64,000 bases of DNA, from assembly GCA_903891475.1 (NCBI GenBank), contig CAITEP010000016.1, positions 1 through 64,000 on the forward strand. Reading direction: 5' to 3'. This document shows positions 19,389-29,363 of this stretch, in pieces. Source of the DNA: an uncultured Mucilaginibacter sp. GTDB taxonomy: Bacteria > Bacteroidota > Bacteroidia > Sphingobacteriales > Sphingobacteriaceae. The notes under the pieces are model-generated. The model was not told the DNA's origin and ran no database searches. It saw nothing but the letters and a program-made list of their open reading frames with translations. The position numbers were made by a program, and so were the translations under genes. Position 1 is the stretch's first letter. Every line of letters starts with the position of its first letter.

Positions 19389-19850
19389 TTAAGGTTTTTT
19401 CAATTTGATATACTTTTCAATTATTACCCGGTCAATTCCTTCTTTTTCTACTCGCTCTAATCCTGATTGAATCAGTGTATCATTTTTAAAGAAAATTTTA
19501 AATTTAAATGATTTACCTTCCCAGTTCCTATCGTTATAAAAATCTAAATGTTCGGTATAATTATTGCCATTTAAAGTATAAGCACCACCACCAGCATCAA
19601 AATTAAGGGTCGAATCTTTATTTGTATTATGCTTTAAAAAAGCAAAATGAGTATCATTGATAATTTTTATCATTTTTTGACCTTTTGTGTAATCAGTTAT
19701 AACGCTTTTTCCATTGGTAACAGTAGTACTGGTTATTAATTGCCAGGTGCCCTTTAAATTTAAGGAATTACCATTATCCTTTTTTGAATCTGGAGCGCAA
19801 GAAGTTAAAAATGTAATTAAAGCAAGAATCGTTATAACATGTTTATTCAT
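19389..19850 (-). CDS. Small lipoprotein, lipocalin-like
   Basis: The 153-residue protein has a lipobox at LITFLTSCA (cysteine 18). The mature part opens with LKGTWQLIS-like sequence (LNLKGTWQLITS) and contains GGGAYTLNGNNYTEHLDF, the pattern of small beta-barrel lipocalin-like proteins widespread in Bacteroidota. No catalytic motif is visible. It lies 84 bases upstream of the DUF4397 lipoprotein gene on the same strand. Function is unknown; the fold call is tentative. Confidence 0.75.
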   Translation of the reverse strand: MNKHVITILALITFLTSCAPDSKKDNGNSLNLKGTWQLITSTTVTNGKSVITDYTKGQKMIKIINDTHFAFLKHNTNKDSTLNFDAGGGAYTLNGNNYTEHLDFYNDRNWEGKSFKFKIFFKNDTLIQSGLERVEKEGIDRVIIEKYIKLKKP

Positions 19851-19994
19851 TTTTTTAGTCTATTAATTTATGATTTAAAACTGAAATTAGGTGCTCTCAA
19901 AATTAATTCGTTCTACATTATAAAAGAATTTATTTCTTTTACCAATTATCTCATTATGAATTTTCTCCGAGACACACATAAATACATAAGCATC

Positions 19995-20612
19995 TCAATT
20001 CATGTTTAGAAACAGCAATTTATACCCATTTATTTGTAAATCTTTATCAATTGATTTTAATAAGCCTATTAAATATTGATTGTCACCTACATTTTTCTTG
20101 TAGACGGTTTTTCGAAAGGTAGTAGTGTATTCCCAAAATGGGTTATTTAAAATGGTTTCCAAAAATGCTTGTATTTCAAAATCGTTTTCTTCGCCCTTCC
20201 AATCTGTAATACAAATTTTTTGTTTTGAATGCTGGAAAAGGTACAATAGCTCAACAGGTTGTAATTTTTTAAAATCTAAATAATTATTTCTTTTTACTAA
20301 TTCCTCATTTTTTGCTTGGAATTTATTGTAATTGCTTTTGTATAAATCTGTAAATTCTTGGAATTCTAAATAATCATTTGCCAGTAGATGTTGTGTGATT
20401 TCTAAAAAAATAGAATTTTCCTTCTTTGACTTTCTTTTAACAAACAAATCATAAATGGCAGCAAATACAATCATGGAAATAAGCAATATTATTTGCATAG
20501 TTGTGCTTAATGATTTTATAAAAATCAATAGTAGGAAACCTAACAAAATAAATATTATTATGACTAACACAATGGCTGATAAAACCACAAAAGGCGTTAT
20601 TTTGATTTTCAT
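19995..20612 (-). CDS. Hypothetical membrane protein, 205 aa
   Basis: I do not recognise this protein with confidence. Two closely spaced hydrophobic helices occupy residues ~8-33 and ~38-56, followed by KRKSKKE and a soluble C-terminal domain of about 145 residues with ITDWKGEENDFEIQAFL near the middle. A membrane-anchored cytoplasmic domain is likely. It is followed on the plus-coordinate side by the broken tRNA copy at 20707. The codon use and composition look like the neighbours. Confidence 0.7.
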   Translation of the reverse strand: MKIKITPFVVLSAIVLVIIIFILLGFLLLIFIKSLSTTMQIILLISMIVFAAIYDLFVKRKSKKENSIFLEITQHLLANDYLEFQEFTDLYKSNYNKFQAKNEELVKRNNYLDFKKLQPVELLYLFQHSKQKICITDWKGEENDFEIQAFLETILNNPFWEYTTTFRKTVYKKNVGDNQYLIGLLKSIDKDLQINGYKLLFLNMN

Positions 20613-20706
20613 TTAACTATTTCAGAAATTTTTAAATTAAAATTAGCTAAAAAAAGGAACATCTTTTTAGCTTCTTTAACCTTTTGATTGATTTATGATT
20701 TTAAAT

Positions 20707-20786
20707 TAGCGGTGAGCAGGATCGAACTGCCGTCCGTTGTTTAACGGATATGAATCCTACGCTCTAACCATCTGAGCTAGTAAATT
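20707..20786 (-). pseudogene. tRNA(CAT)-like pseudogene, broken copy of the tRNA at 21068-21141
   Basis: Read on the minus strand, this copy is identical to the intact tRNA over 31 bases from the end of the acceptor arm through the D-arm and anticodon (CAT), and again over 19 bases of the T-arm. The seven bases at the 5' acceptor position no longer pair with the 3' acceptor strand, and the segment after the anticodon is replaced by a different sequence that forms its own small hairpin (tccgtt/aacgga). It cannot fold as a normal tRNA. It directly follows the GIY-YIG gene, whose restored reading frame ends inside the D-loop. Confidence 0.85.
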
Positions 20787-21029
20787 TTTGATGGATAATA
20801 TTCCATATAAATTGTATTCCATTACTAGATTTTAGTTGTGTTTCTCTTATTATTGCATTTTTTTAGCTTCAAAAAGCTCGGTATAAGCAATTACCCAAGG
20901 ACGGTATTTTATAGTGAATCCTTTGGTTGCTAATTGGTTATGTGATAGAATGCGATTATCTAAATCGGAAGTATAGCCGATATAGATTTTGTTAAAGGAA
21001 ATAGAATAGTGTACGTAAACGGTGAACAT
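20764..21029 (-). pseudogene. GIY-YIG nuclease gene, frameshifted
   Basis: The start is the ATG at 21029 (MFTVYVHYS); the longer frame's start lies within the tRNA terminator. Motifs of the small UPF0213-like GIY-YIG nucleases are clear: VYV (4-6), IYIGYTSDL (15-23), R26 and the conserved FTIKYRPWVIAYTELFEAK. The frame as given stops at 20850, but the run of seven T at 20858-20864 is one base short: with eight the frame continues as NAIIRETQLKSSNG, the expected family C-terminus, and closes with TAG inside the tRNA-like copy, giving 88 residues. It lies between an intact tRNA and a broken duplicate of it, which suggests a tRNA-associated mobile element. The frameshift could be real or a sequencing error. 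Confidence 0.85.
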
Positions 21030-21034
21030 GGTAG

Positions 21035-21065
21035 AAACAAAAAAAGCCACCCAAATGGTGGCTTT
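21035..21065 (-). terminator. Intrinsic terminator of the tRNA(CAT) gene
   Basis: A 9-bp stem (aaagccacc at 21043-21051, ggtggcttt at 21057-21065) with a 5-base loop is followed on the minus strand by a T-rich tail. It starts two bases after the tRNA 3' end. Confidence 0.85.
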
Positions 21066-21067
21066 AG

Positions 21068-21141
21068 TAGCGGGGAGCAGGATCGAACTGCCGACCTTAG
21101 GGTTATGAATCCTACGCTCTAACCATCTGAGCTACCCCGCC
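21068..21141 (-). tRNA. tRNA-Met (anticodon CAT)
   Basis: Minus strand, 74 bases. The acceptor stem pairs GGCGGGG with CCCCGCT (one G-T pair), the D-arm is TAGCTCAGATGGTTAGAGC, the anticodon loop is TTCATAA, and the T-arm is GGCAG-TTCGATC-CTGCT. CCA is not encoded. The anticodon stem has an A-C mismatch at the pair next to the loop (31-39). The CAT anticodon fits elongator Met; tRNA-Ile2 (lysidine-modified) cannot be fully excluded. It is not the initiator form. A terminator follows directly. Confidence 0.92.
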
Positions 21142-21312
21142 GGATTTTAAACCTTTTATATAATTTTTAATCTTTCCTTATTTTAACAATCGTGATTTAA
21201 AAGACATTAATTATACACCTTTTCAAAAAGGTTTGCAAATATAGCAGAAATTCGTTTTCTTTAGAAAAAATGTTAACATTTACCACTCAATAGTTATCAA
21301 TTGTAAACCAAC

Positions 21313-21693
21313 ATGTCTGAAAAGAAGAAATTTAGTATCGAATACGAAATAAAATCATCTCCCCGTATCCTATATGGGTTTTTAAGCGAACCTAATGGTT
21401 TAACACAATGGTTTGCTGATGATGTGAGTATAAAAGATCAAGTATATACCTTTACATGGAATGGCGAAGAACAAAAAGCCAAACTATTATTATTAAAAGA
21501 AAACAAGTTGGTAAAGTTTCGGTGGTTAGAAGATGAATCGGAATATTATTTTGAAATGGAAATAATTCAGGATGATTTAACAAATGATGTTGCACTAAGT
21601 ATTACCGATTTTGCCACCGAAGATTTAATTGCAGAGCGTAAATTAATTTGGGATAACCAAATTGAATACCTTATAAGTGTACTAGGTGCCTAG
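21313..21693 (+). CDS. START-like (SRPBCC/AHSA1-type) domain protein
   Basis: The 126-residue protein is one helix-grip domain: FSIEYEIKSSPRILYGFLSEPNGLTQWFADDV at the N-terminus (quoted here in part as SSPRILYGFLSEPNGLTQWF) is the typical opening, followed by strands VYTFTWNGEEQKAKLL and LVKFRWLEDE and a long C-terminal helix. This is a single-copy, conserved Bacteroidota protein of unknown function; ligand binding is likely but unproven. It is followed 120 bases later by an LptF/LptG permease gene on the same strand, an arrangement that may be one transcript. Confidence 0.82.
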   Translation: MSEKKKFSIEYEIKSSPRILYGFLSEPNGLTQWFADDVSIKDQVYTFTWNGEEQKAKLLLLKENKLVKFRWLEDESEYYFEMEIIQDDLTNDVALSITDFATEDLIAERKLIWDNQIEYLISVLGA

Positions 21694-21813
21694 AGAAATT
21701 ATTTATATCTATTTTAAGGAAAAATACTATTTAGTACTTTTTAAAGTTATTTTTTATTGAATAGTAATATGGATTTTTTTTAAAATTTGTCCATAAAAAT
21801 TCTGTTCATATCA

Positions 21814-23241
21814 ATGAAAAAAATCCATCTTTTATTACTAAAATCTTTTATCAGGCCGTTTATCGTCACTTTTTTAATTGTGATGTTTGTATTATTGATG
21901 CTTTTTTTATTTAAATATATCGATGATTTGATAGGAAAAGGCTTTGAATGGTACATTATTCTGGAATTAATGCTTTATGCCTCTGCCACAAATGTAGCAA
22001 TGGCATTGCCTCTATCAGTTTTGTTATCATCTATAATGACTTATGGTAGCTTAGGCGAAAATTATGAACTTGTAGCTATTAAATCAGCAGGGATATCATT
22101 ACGTAGGGCATTAACTCCAATGTTTTTGGTGGTTTTTATATTGAGTGTGGCGGCCTTTCTTTTTTCTGATTATATGTTGCCAAAGGCCAACCTAAAATAT
22201 TTTTCACTTTTATACGATGCCAGACAGCAAAAATCTGCTAATTTCTTACCTCAAGGTATTTTTAGCAGTACTTTCCCGGGATACTCCATTAGAGTAAATA
22301 AAAAAGACCCCGACGGTCAAACCCTACATGATATCATGATTTATGAAAAGACTCCAAGTGGTAATAATTTAATAGTTACCCTTGCAAAGGAGGGTAAAAT
22401 GTATCGTACACCCAATGGTCAGTATTTGGTTTTAAAACTTAAAGGAGTAGTGAGGTATGAAGAAGGTTCTGGTAAAAATAGTTTCAATATACGCCAAACT
22501 TTAACAAGAGAACGGTTTAAGGAAACGGAGCAAAAAATTGATCTTTCAGCCTTGAAAATCCACCGTACTGATGAAAGTGAATTTAAATCGGCCTACCAGA
22601 TGATGAACCTTAAGCAATTAAAAGAGTCGCAAAAAATATTTAAACGTCAAATAGATAGTAGCAATAAAGCGAACTTTAAGATGTTAAATGTTTATATAAA
22701 ATATTTTAGTTTACCTGTAAAACATGTAAAAGGTATAAAATATTTGCCTGTTAGGGTTAATGTTTTGGATAGTTTAAAGGGTTTTGAAAAAGTAAATGTA
22801 ATAATTAACGCTTTAAGCGAAGCCCGTTCGATACATGAATTGTTAAAAGGAAGAGTTGACAGAGACAATGAACTGTTTAAAGAAGTGCAAAGGGCTGCAC
22901 TTGAATATCAGAAAAAATTTACACTTTCTGCAGCATGCTTAGTTTTGTTTTTAATTGGTGCACCTTTGGGCGCCATTATACGGAAAGGCGGATTAGGGTT
23001 ACCCGTTGTAGTATCAGTTATATTTTTTTTGATCTATTATATTATTAGTACCATTGGTGAAAAATACGTAAAAGATGGCGGATTATCTCCAATTGTTGGG
23101 TCGTGGATTGCTATTATCATAATTACTCCTATAGGTATTTTCCTTTCATACAAAGCGGCTACTGATTCGGTTATTTTTGATGTTGATTTATACAAGCGGG
23201 TGTTTAAAAACGCATTTAAATGGTTGCCGACGCGCAAATGA
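21814..23241 (+). CDS. LptF/LptG family lipopolysaccharide export permease
   Basis: The start is set at the ATG at 21814 (MKKIHLLLLKSFIRPF), 475 residues. The N-terminal helices (~13-35, 48-75, 93-120) and three C-terminal helices (~373-395, 403-420, 432-450) flank a large periplasmic beta-jellyroll domain, the LptF/LptG arrangement (YjgP/YjgQ). LptFG with LptB2 pulls LPS out of the inner membrane to the periplasmic bridge. The segment VALPLSVLLSSIMTYGSLGENYEL-type sequence (MALPLSVLLSSIMTYGSLGE) is a family hallmark. Which of LptF or LptG it represents cannot be told from sequence alone. Confidence 0.93.
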   Translation: MKKIHLLLLKSFIRPFIVTFLIVMFVLLMLFLFKYIDDLIGKGFEWYIILELMLYASATNVAMALPLSVLLSSIMTYGSLGENYELVAIKSAGISLRRALTPMFLVVFILSVAAFLFSDYMLPKANLKYFSLLYDARQQKSANFLPQGIFSSTFPGYSIRVNKKDPDGQTLHDIMIYEKTPSGNNLIVTLAKEGKMYRTPNGQYLVLKLKGVVRYEEGSGKNSFNIRQTLTRERFKETEQKIDLSALKIHRTDESEFKSAYQMMNLKQLKESQKIFKRQIDSSNKANFKMLNVYIKYFSLPVKHVKGIKYLPVRVNVLDSLKGFEKVNVIINALSEARSIHELLKGRVDRDNELFKEVQRAALEYQKKFTLSAACLVLFLIGAPLGAIIRKGGLGLPVVVSVIFFLIYYIISTIGEKYVKDGGLSPIVGSWIAIIIITPIGIFLSYKAATDSVIFDVDLYKRVFKNAFKWLPTRK

Positions 23242-23420
23242 TTTAATTTTTTTATGATGGATAATATGCTTTGTTTTTTTAATGGATAAGCTACCTAATT
23301 ATTTCTTAATAAAACTAATTTACACTTATCCGACTAGGTCAAGAATATATTAGATTACTTTTGTTGAGAATTTTATTAAGCTATTAATGAAGCCTGTTTG
23401 AAGGTTTAAACACTTGTACA

Positions 23421-24623
23421 ATGTTGAATACGATTGAAGAAGCTCTTGAAGAAATAAAATTGGGCAGGATGATTATTGTTGTTGATGATGAAGATCGCGA
23501 GAACGAAGGCGATTTTTTAACTGCAGCGCGAAATGCTACACCCGAAAATATTAACTTTATGGTACGTCATGGTGGTGGTTTAGTTTGTGCACCAATATCC
23601 AGAAAACGGGCTGAGGAGCTAAACCTTGAACCTATGGTTGCCCATAATACTACTTCGCATGAAACCAATTTTACAGTTTCTGTAGATTTATTGGAAGGAT
23701 GTACTACAGGTATTTCTGTTTCTGACCGTTCAAGAACTACGCTATCTTTAATTAATCCTGACACTAAGCCTGAAGAGTTAGGCAGACCAGGCCATATTTT
23801 TCCATTAATTGCTAAAGATGGAGGTGTTTTAAGGAGAGCCGGCCATACCGAAGCTGCTATTGATTTGGCTGTATTAGCCGGATTTGAGCCTGCAGGACTG
23901 ATTTGTGAAATTATGAAAGAGGATGGTGAGATGGCTCGCCTACCTGATTTAATAAAGTTAGCGCAGGAATTTAACCTTAAAATTATTTCAATCAAAGATT
24001 TGATAGCCTACAGATTAGCAACAGAAACCCTGGTAATAAAAGATGTATCAGTTAAGATGCCTACTCAATGGGGCGACTTTGATATGATTGCTTATACACA
24101 GGTTAATAATGGTGAAAACCATTTAGCACTTGTGAAAGGTGCTTGGGCTCCTGATGAACCTATATTGGTACGTGTGCATAGTTCTTGTGTTACGGGCGAT
24201 ATATTTGGCTCATGCCGTTGCGATTGCGGACCGCAATTACATAAGGCGATGGAAATGATTGATAAAGAAGGTAAAGGGGTGGTGCTTTATATGAATCAGG
24301 AGGGTAGAGGTATCGGTTTAATAAACAAATTGAAGGCATACAAATTGCAAGAAAATGGGTTTGATACTGTAGAAGCTAATATCGAACTTGGCTTTAAAAT
24401 GGATGAACGCGACTATGGAGTGGGGGCTCAAATTTTAAGAAGTCTAGGTATTTCAAAAATGAAACTTATGTCAAATAATCCAAAGAAAAGAGCAGGGTTA
24501 ATTGGCTATGGTTTAGAAGTTGTTGAAAACGTGCCTATTGAAATAGCTGCTAACCCACATAATGAATTATATTTAAAAACAAAAAGAGATAAAATGGATC
24601 ATTCAATTATGAATAATCACTGA
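23421..24623 (+). CDS. ribBA: Bifunctional 3,4-dihydroxy-2-butanone-4-phosphate synthase / GTP cyclohydrolase II
   Basis: This 400-residue fusion supplies both entry reactions of riboflavin synthesis. Residues ~1-200 are the RibB domain with [16 protein letters not shown] and [14 protein letters not shown]. Residues ~205-395 are the RibA domain with zinc ligands C256, C267 and C269 ([17 protein letters not shown]) and the catalytic NQEGRGIGL. Both active sites look intact. No FMN riboswitch is visible in the 179-base upstream gap. The 3' end overlaps the convergent TamB gene by seven bases. Confidence 0.97.
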   Translation: MLNTIEEALEEIKLGRMIIVVDDEDRENEGDFLTAARNATPENINFMVRHGGGLVCAPISRKRAEELNLEPMVAHNTTSHETNFTVSVDLLEGCTTGISVSDRSRTTLSLINPDTKPEELGRPGHIFPLIAKDGGVLRRAGHTEAAIDLAVLAGFEPAGLICEIMKEDGEMARLPDLIKLAQEFNLKIISIKDLIAYRLATETLVIKDVSVKMPTQWGDFDMIAYTQVNNGENHLALVKGAWAPDEPILVRVHSSCVTGDIFGSCRCDCGPQLHKAMEMIDKEGKGVVLYMNQEGRGIGLINKLKAYKLQENGFDTVEANIELGFKMDERDYGVGAQILRSLGISKMKLMSNNPKKRAGLIGYGLEVVENVPIEIAANPHNELYLKTKRDKMDHSIMNNH

Positions 24624-27600
24624 CCTTGCTCTTTTGGTTTTTCGGGCAATATAAAAGGGTTAGGAACAAGTTGTGGTATTTTAGGTTTCTTTTTAGATGG
24701 ATCTCTTTTGAAAATTATATTAAATAAATCTTTAAGGCTATCAAAGTTTTTTTCATATACCAATCCTAAACCTATAACATATTCTTGGTTAAACTGGCTC
24801 GAAACGTTATTATTCAGTGTACTAAGGGTAGAGTTTTCAAGTAATTTATATGAGCTGGTTGCGCGTAAAGCACCATCATTTGTAATTAAATATTGAAGCT
24901 CAAAGTCTTTTGTTAATGAGCTAAAATTTGTGTTAAAAATATTATTGTTAAATCCATTTACAATATCTCCATTACCTGCATTAATAGTTGAACTACCACC
25001 AAGGTTGGTGGTTGTGGTGTTAAATAAATTCGCGGTAATTATCAACTTGTCTTTAATTCTCGCCGATAAACTAATATCATTTAACGAGCGCATATTAAAG
25101 TCAAACCATTTAATGTTAGTTTTTGAGATAAAATCATTAACCTTATTAAAAACTAATTCAGAGACTACTTCAACACCGGTGTTTGCAACTTGATTGGTGA
25201 TAACACCAAATTGACGCCTTAATATAATATTTAAAGCTTGTTGACTTCGGTTATTATTATCAGATAGAAAAGCATTTAAATCTTCTTTTACAGATGGATC
25301 AGAAGGGAAATTTAAATCAAAAGCAATATCAGGTTTTAATAGTGTATTTGTTAAATTTAGTTGTGCTTGAACCAAGGTTTGGGCATGGCCTTTTGGGGAT
25401 GTAAGCCCTGCGATCTGGTACAGAGGATAAATATCAGTTCTAACCTCATAAACAGCTCCGAGATTAATAGTTGCACTTATTGGGTTGCCTGTCCACCTAA
25501 TTGTTCCTCCTTGGTTCACAATAAAATTTTTGCTAATAAAATTTTGAGCCGTAAAGTCAAACTTTCCAGAGGTGATTAAAAAGTCGCCAAACATTTGAAA
25601 GTCGCCTAAACTATTTATTTTGAGGTTTAATCCATTAGCCTGTCCTCTTCCTTCCAACAATCCATATTCGGTAGTAATTTTAACCAAAGTTTTTTCATCG
25701 GCACTTAAATTAAAATTTAAAGTTACACCTTTAAATGAAGATAGTCCTGTTGGTTTTTTTGAAGTATCATTATGACTTACGAAATGTATAAAATCGTTAT
25801 CGCTTACAGTGATTGAGGTATTTAGCGGGATATTAAAAATAGTACCCTCTTCCGTCTTTGCATTAATGTCTATATTAATATTGTCGAGCGGCCCTCTGAA
25901 ACTAAATCTCCCCGTACCATAAGCAGTTCCATAATATAGGTGGTTATCTTTAAATGTAGTATTTAATGCCAATAGGTTTTTAGCATTTAAATCTAGCTGG
26001 ATATTGGGGTTGGTTATGCTATTTAGGTTAACAGTTCCGTTAATTATCCCGGAACCATCTTTAGTATCCAATAATTCAACATCCTTTAGGCTAACAATGC
26101 TATTATTGACGCCTAAAATGGTATTTAGCTTATAGGTGGTTTTTAAATAATTAACCGTGGCACTAGTATTTATAAGGTTAATGTTGCCATTTATTAGCGG
26201 GTTTGAACGGGTTCCGGTTATTTTTAAATTTGCTGATAAGTCACCTTTAATATTTGATACGATGTCGCTAATAAATGGTTGAAATAGAATATCATTACTC
26301 TGGTTATACTTTAAATCGAAATTAAGATTATCATCTGGGCCATTTTTAATTTCATAAGTTCCGCCAACTTTTAAAGTTTCCTCGCCTTTATTTATCACAT
26401 TCATATCAATATTGGCAATACGGCTATTATTATCAAGAATGCTTTCAATTTTAATGTCCCCAATTTTGGTTTTATTGAGCGACATTGTATCAATTTTTAA
26501 GTGCGCATTCACCCCCGGAAATCCTAATAGATGATTGAATTTGATATTGCCATTTAATAATCCTGATAATCTTATGCCGTTTTGCCGCTTTGTTAGCTGG
26601 TTTAAGGTAGACATGCTGAATTTTTCGAAAGTCAATTTTAATTCATCAACTGGATTATCAGAAATAAAACCATCAATTTTAACTTTTTGCTTGCCATTAG
26701 TTAATTCAAAGCCTGATAATTCGGTTTTATCATGAAGAAATTTTATTCGAACTTTATCAGCAATGCGCCAATCCTCCTTTTCGAGGATAAGATCCGAAGG
26801 TAATAATTGTATCAAAGCTGTGCTATCTCGTTCAAAATTCATCATGCCATATAAATCGAGCGAATTGACTGCATTTTGGTCAGATAATTTAAGATTAAAG
26901 TTCAAACTGTCGTTTTTTATAGTATTATTCACAGTTATATCTTTAATAAATAAGCTATCGGTAAGGTCAACCTTATTGGCCGAAATATTTAAGCCTAAAT
27001 AGTCTTTATAAGTACTTTCATCCAAGGTTAAATTGTGAATAATGGTTTTACCTATTTGTAATTTCTTAATAAAAACATCCAGTGTCTCAGTATTATCGGT
27101 GGAATTAAATTTTCCAATAAATGTTCCTTGTTCGGGAATTTTTAAATTAGGTCTTATAAATGCCAGTAGTGAATCTGGGTTTTTTAGTTCCAGCTTAAAA
27201 TCAAATATTTGTTCTTTAGGTTCAACTATGATAGTTTTATACGATGGCGCATATTTTTTTATAATTGTTTTAAAATAGGATGGAAGCGTTGACAAATCAT
27301 AACTTCCTTTTATAAAGCCATCAGCAATGTCAGAATTTAAGATGATTTCCCTTGTCTTGCCTATTCCATTCGCCATTACTTTAAAATTCTTTATGGAGCA
27401 GGAATGCTTTGGATTGATGATTTTTGTATTTCTTAAATTGGTATTTCCTGTTAAATTTTGTAAATCGTTGCCCGAGAATTCTGTAATTATATCAGTTGAG
27501 AGTGAAATAGTGTCTTGAAGGAAATTTAGGGTATTTAAATGTGCGCCCTCAATTGCTGCGTCTAAATCATAAACAGGTAGTTCAGGATTAAAGTCGACAT

Positions 27601-29131
27601 TGCCAAACAAATTTAGTTTAATGTTTTTGTCGTTAATTTTAATATTTCCATTTGCGGTTTTATTTATAAAGGTTCCGTTTACGGTTACATTTTGATAATT
27701 ATAACCATTAAATTCAATCGCAGCTATTTGAGCAGAAAATTTATCAGCTAAATTTTTAAGTTCATCTCCCGAGCCGGTTATTTGAGTGTTTAACGTAACC
27801 TTACCTAGTGTTTGTTCATCAACTAAATTGCCTAGGCTAAAAGCGTTTGCGCCTAGCTTTAAATCATAAGTCAATAAATTATTTTTACTAATTTTTAAAC
27901 TCAAATCAGGATCAAACCTGCCCAGTTTTGTTTTAAATGTTCCTTTCGAAATAAAATCATGCTGTTTCCCGATAAAAGTGCCATCAAAATTAATATTACC
28001 GAATTTTGATATTATTTCAGGAACATGCCTGTTTGTGGTGCCTGTAAATTTGTTATACAAATAATCAAGATCCTCTTTATTAGTTGCTAATTGGTCAAAT
28101 TTTAAATTCAGGTAGGTATTATTCCAATTTGGGAGACCAACTAAACTAAAATTACCCTTTATATAGCTGGCCTTTCCTCCGGTAATAAGCAGGTTTTTAC
28201 CTTTTATGTTATTTACTGTGCCACTAATTCTTCCATTGATACCTAAATCAAACCAAATATGTTTTAAATCTTCTGTAAAATAAGAAACATCAGTTGAGGC
28301 TATTCTTGAGGAATGAAAATCACCATCTAAATAAACTTGATCATTCAAATGGTCGCCTATATCATCGAATGATTTAAACTTCATCAAAAAATAATTTTTA
28401 ATATTTGAATTTGCTGTAATTAGGTTTAGATCTTTAGCTTCAATTTTATTTGAGTCTATCGTAGCGTCGGCATTCAACTTTTTAATATAAAAGCCACTTT
28501 TTTCATGAAGAGTTAGGTTGGCAATATTTCCCTTAAAAATATGGTTAATAAAGTCCATATCTTTTACCTCAGCACTTAGGTTTCTAAAGTCTAAATCATC
28601 AAAATTTACTTCCCGTTTGGCAGAGTCGACCCCGAGATTTTTATACCTAAATCTAAAGTTGTTAATTATTACTTTTTCAAAAGTAATTTTCCAAGGCTTG
28701 TTTATTGTTTTAACGGTATCTGGTGTGTTAAAGTAATCAATGATAAAATCGAGGCTCAGCTTTTTGTCTTTTTGCTTTTTTAAATAAAAAGAACCGTTAT
28801 TGAGTTCAATATGCTTAAAATCGATAGTGCGTTTTTTTATACTCGAAAATATAGAGAAGCCATTTAGGTTTACCGTAAGTTGGGGGGTGCTAATAAGGGT
28901 GTCCTTCTGCTTGTCCAATACATAAAAGCCTTCCAGTACGACCGAAGAAAATGGTTCAATGTAAATACCTCTTATATCAACTTTGGTATGCAATTGATCC
29001 GACAAATAGCCAGCCGCTTTTTGAGCCGCCCATGTTTGTACCGGTTTATATTGAAATAAAACCAATAACGAACTAAATACTACTATAACTAGCAGTACAA
29101 TGATGAGCGATATTTTGACGAATTTTTTGAT
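24617..29131 (-). CDS. tamB: TamB-like translocation/assembly module protein (DUF490), unusual start
   Basis: The protein (about 1,500 aa) has one N-terminal membrane helix, a long beta-rich AsmA-like middle and the C-terminal TamB/DUF490 domain (about the last 380 residues). TamB-type proteins span the periplasm and carry lipids or help outer membrane protein insertion. No ATG or GTG opens the frame: a stop occurs at about 29153-29155, and the first conventional start is a TTG at 29065, which would remove the membrane helix. The codons at 29131 read ATC AAA AAA TTC GTC, which looks like an M-K-K-F-V start with ATC in place of ATG, so I place the start there. Divergent tsaD is a common neighbour in Bacteroidota. 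Confidence 0.82.
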   Translation of the reverse strand: MKKFVKISLIIVLLVIVVFSSLLVLFQYKPVQTWAAQKAAGYLSDQLHTKVDIRGIYIEPFSSVVLEGFYVLDKQKDTLISTPQLTVNLNGFSIFSSIKKRTIDFKHIELNNGSFYLKKQKDKKLSLDFIIDYFNTPDTVKTINKPWKITFEKVIINNFRFRYKNLGVDSAKREVNFDDLDFRNLSAEVKDMDFINHIFKGNIANLTLHEKSGFYIKKLNADATIDSNKIEAKDLNLITANSNIKNYFLMKFKSFDDIGDHLNDQVYLDGDFHSSRIASTDVSYFTEDLKHIWFDLGINGRISGTVNNIKGKNLLITGGKASYIKGNFSLVGLPNWNNTYLNLKFDQLATNKEDLDYLYNKFTGTTNRHVPEIISKFGNINFDGTFIGKQHDFISKGTFKTKLGRFDPDLSLKISKNNLLTYDLKLGANAFSLGNLVDEQTLGKVTLNTQITGSGDELKNLADKFSAQIAAIEFNGYNYQNVTVNGTFINKTANGNIKINDKNIKLNLFGNVDFNPELPVYDLDAAIEGAHLNTLNFLQDTISLSTDIITEFSGNDLQNLTGNTNLRNTKIINPKHSCSIKNFKVMANGIGKTREIILNSDIADGFIKGSYDLSTLPSYFKTIIKKYAPSYKTIIVEPKEQIFDFKLELKNPDSLLAFIRPNLKIPEQGTFIGKFNSTDNTETLDVFIKKLQIGKTIIHNLTLDESTYKDYLGLNISANKVDLTDSLFIKDITVNNTIKNDSLNFNLKLSDQNAVNSLDLYGMMNFERDSTALIQLLPSDLILEKEDWRIADKVRIKFLHDKTELSGFELTNGKQKVKIDGFISDNPVDELKLTFEKFSMSTLNQLTKRQNGIRLSGLLNGNIKFNHLLGFPGVNAHLKIDTMSLNKTKIGDIKIESILDNNSRIANIDMNVINKGEETLKVGGTYEIKNGPDDNLNFDLKYNQSNDILFQPFISDIVSNIKGDLSANLKITGTRSNPLINGNINLINTSATVNYLKTTYKLNTILGVNNSIVSLKDVELLDTKDGSGIINGTVNLNSITNPNIQLDLNAKNLLALNTTFKDNHLYYGTAYGTGRFSFRGPLDNINIDINAKTEEGTIFNIPLNTSITVSDNDFIHFVSHNDTSKKPTGLSSFKGVTLNFNLSADEKTLVKITTEYGLLEGRGQANGLNLKINSLGDFQMFGDFLITSGKFDFTAQNFISKNFIVNQGGTIRWTGNPISATINLGAVYEVRTDIYPLYQIAGLTSPKGHAQTLVQAQLNLTNTLLKPDIAFDLNFPSDPSVKEDLNAFLSDNNNRSQQALNIILRRQFGVITNQVANTGVEVVSELVFNKVNDFISKTNIKWFDFNMRSLNDISLSARIKDKLIITANLFNTTTTNLGGSSTINAGNGDIVNGFNNNIFNTNFSSLTKDFELQYLITNDGALRATSSYKLLENSTLSTLNNNVSSQFNQEYVIGLGLVYEKNFDSLKDLFNIIFKRDPSKKKPKIPQLVPNPFILPEKPKEQGQ

Positions 29132-29363
29132 AACTTTACTTTTGTAGTAATTCGTTTAAATTGGTTTAAAATAATTGTTTGCTTTGGGTATGTTTTTTAT
29201 GGTAGCAAATCACCTTATAACTCGTAATCAATCCAAAATATTGTAATTTTTATAGAACAAATTCATAATAGTTGTTTTAACTAATTTCTAAAACTAACTT
29301 GCACAGCTTAAGTAAATAATCAACAATATTTCAATTTAATAATACAACAATTTTTAATTAAAA

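Noticed and set aside
20707..20786. A second functional tRNA(CAT)
   Set aside because: The seven bases at the 5' acceptor position do not pair with the 3' strand, and the segment after the anticodon does not form the other half of the anticodon stem.
23242..23420. FMN riboswitch upstream of ribBA
   Set aside because: The conserved FMN-aptamer segments are not present; the gap is AT-rich with no comparable structure.
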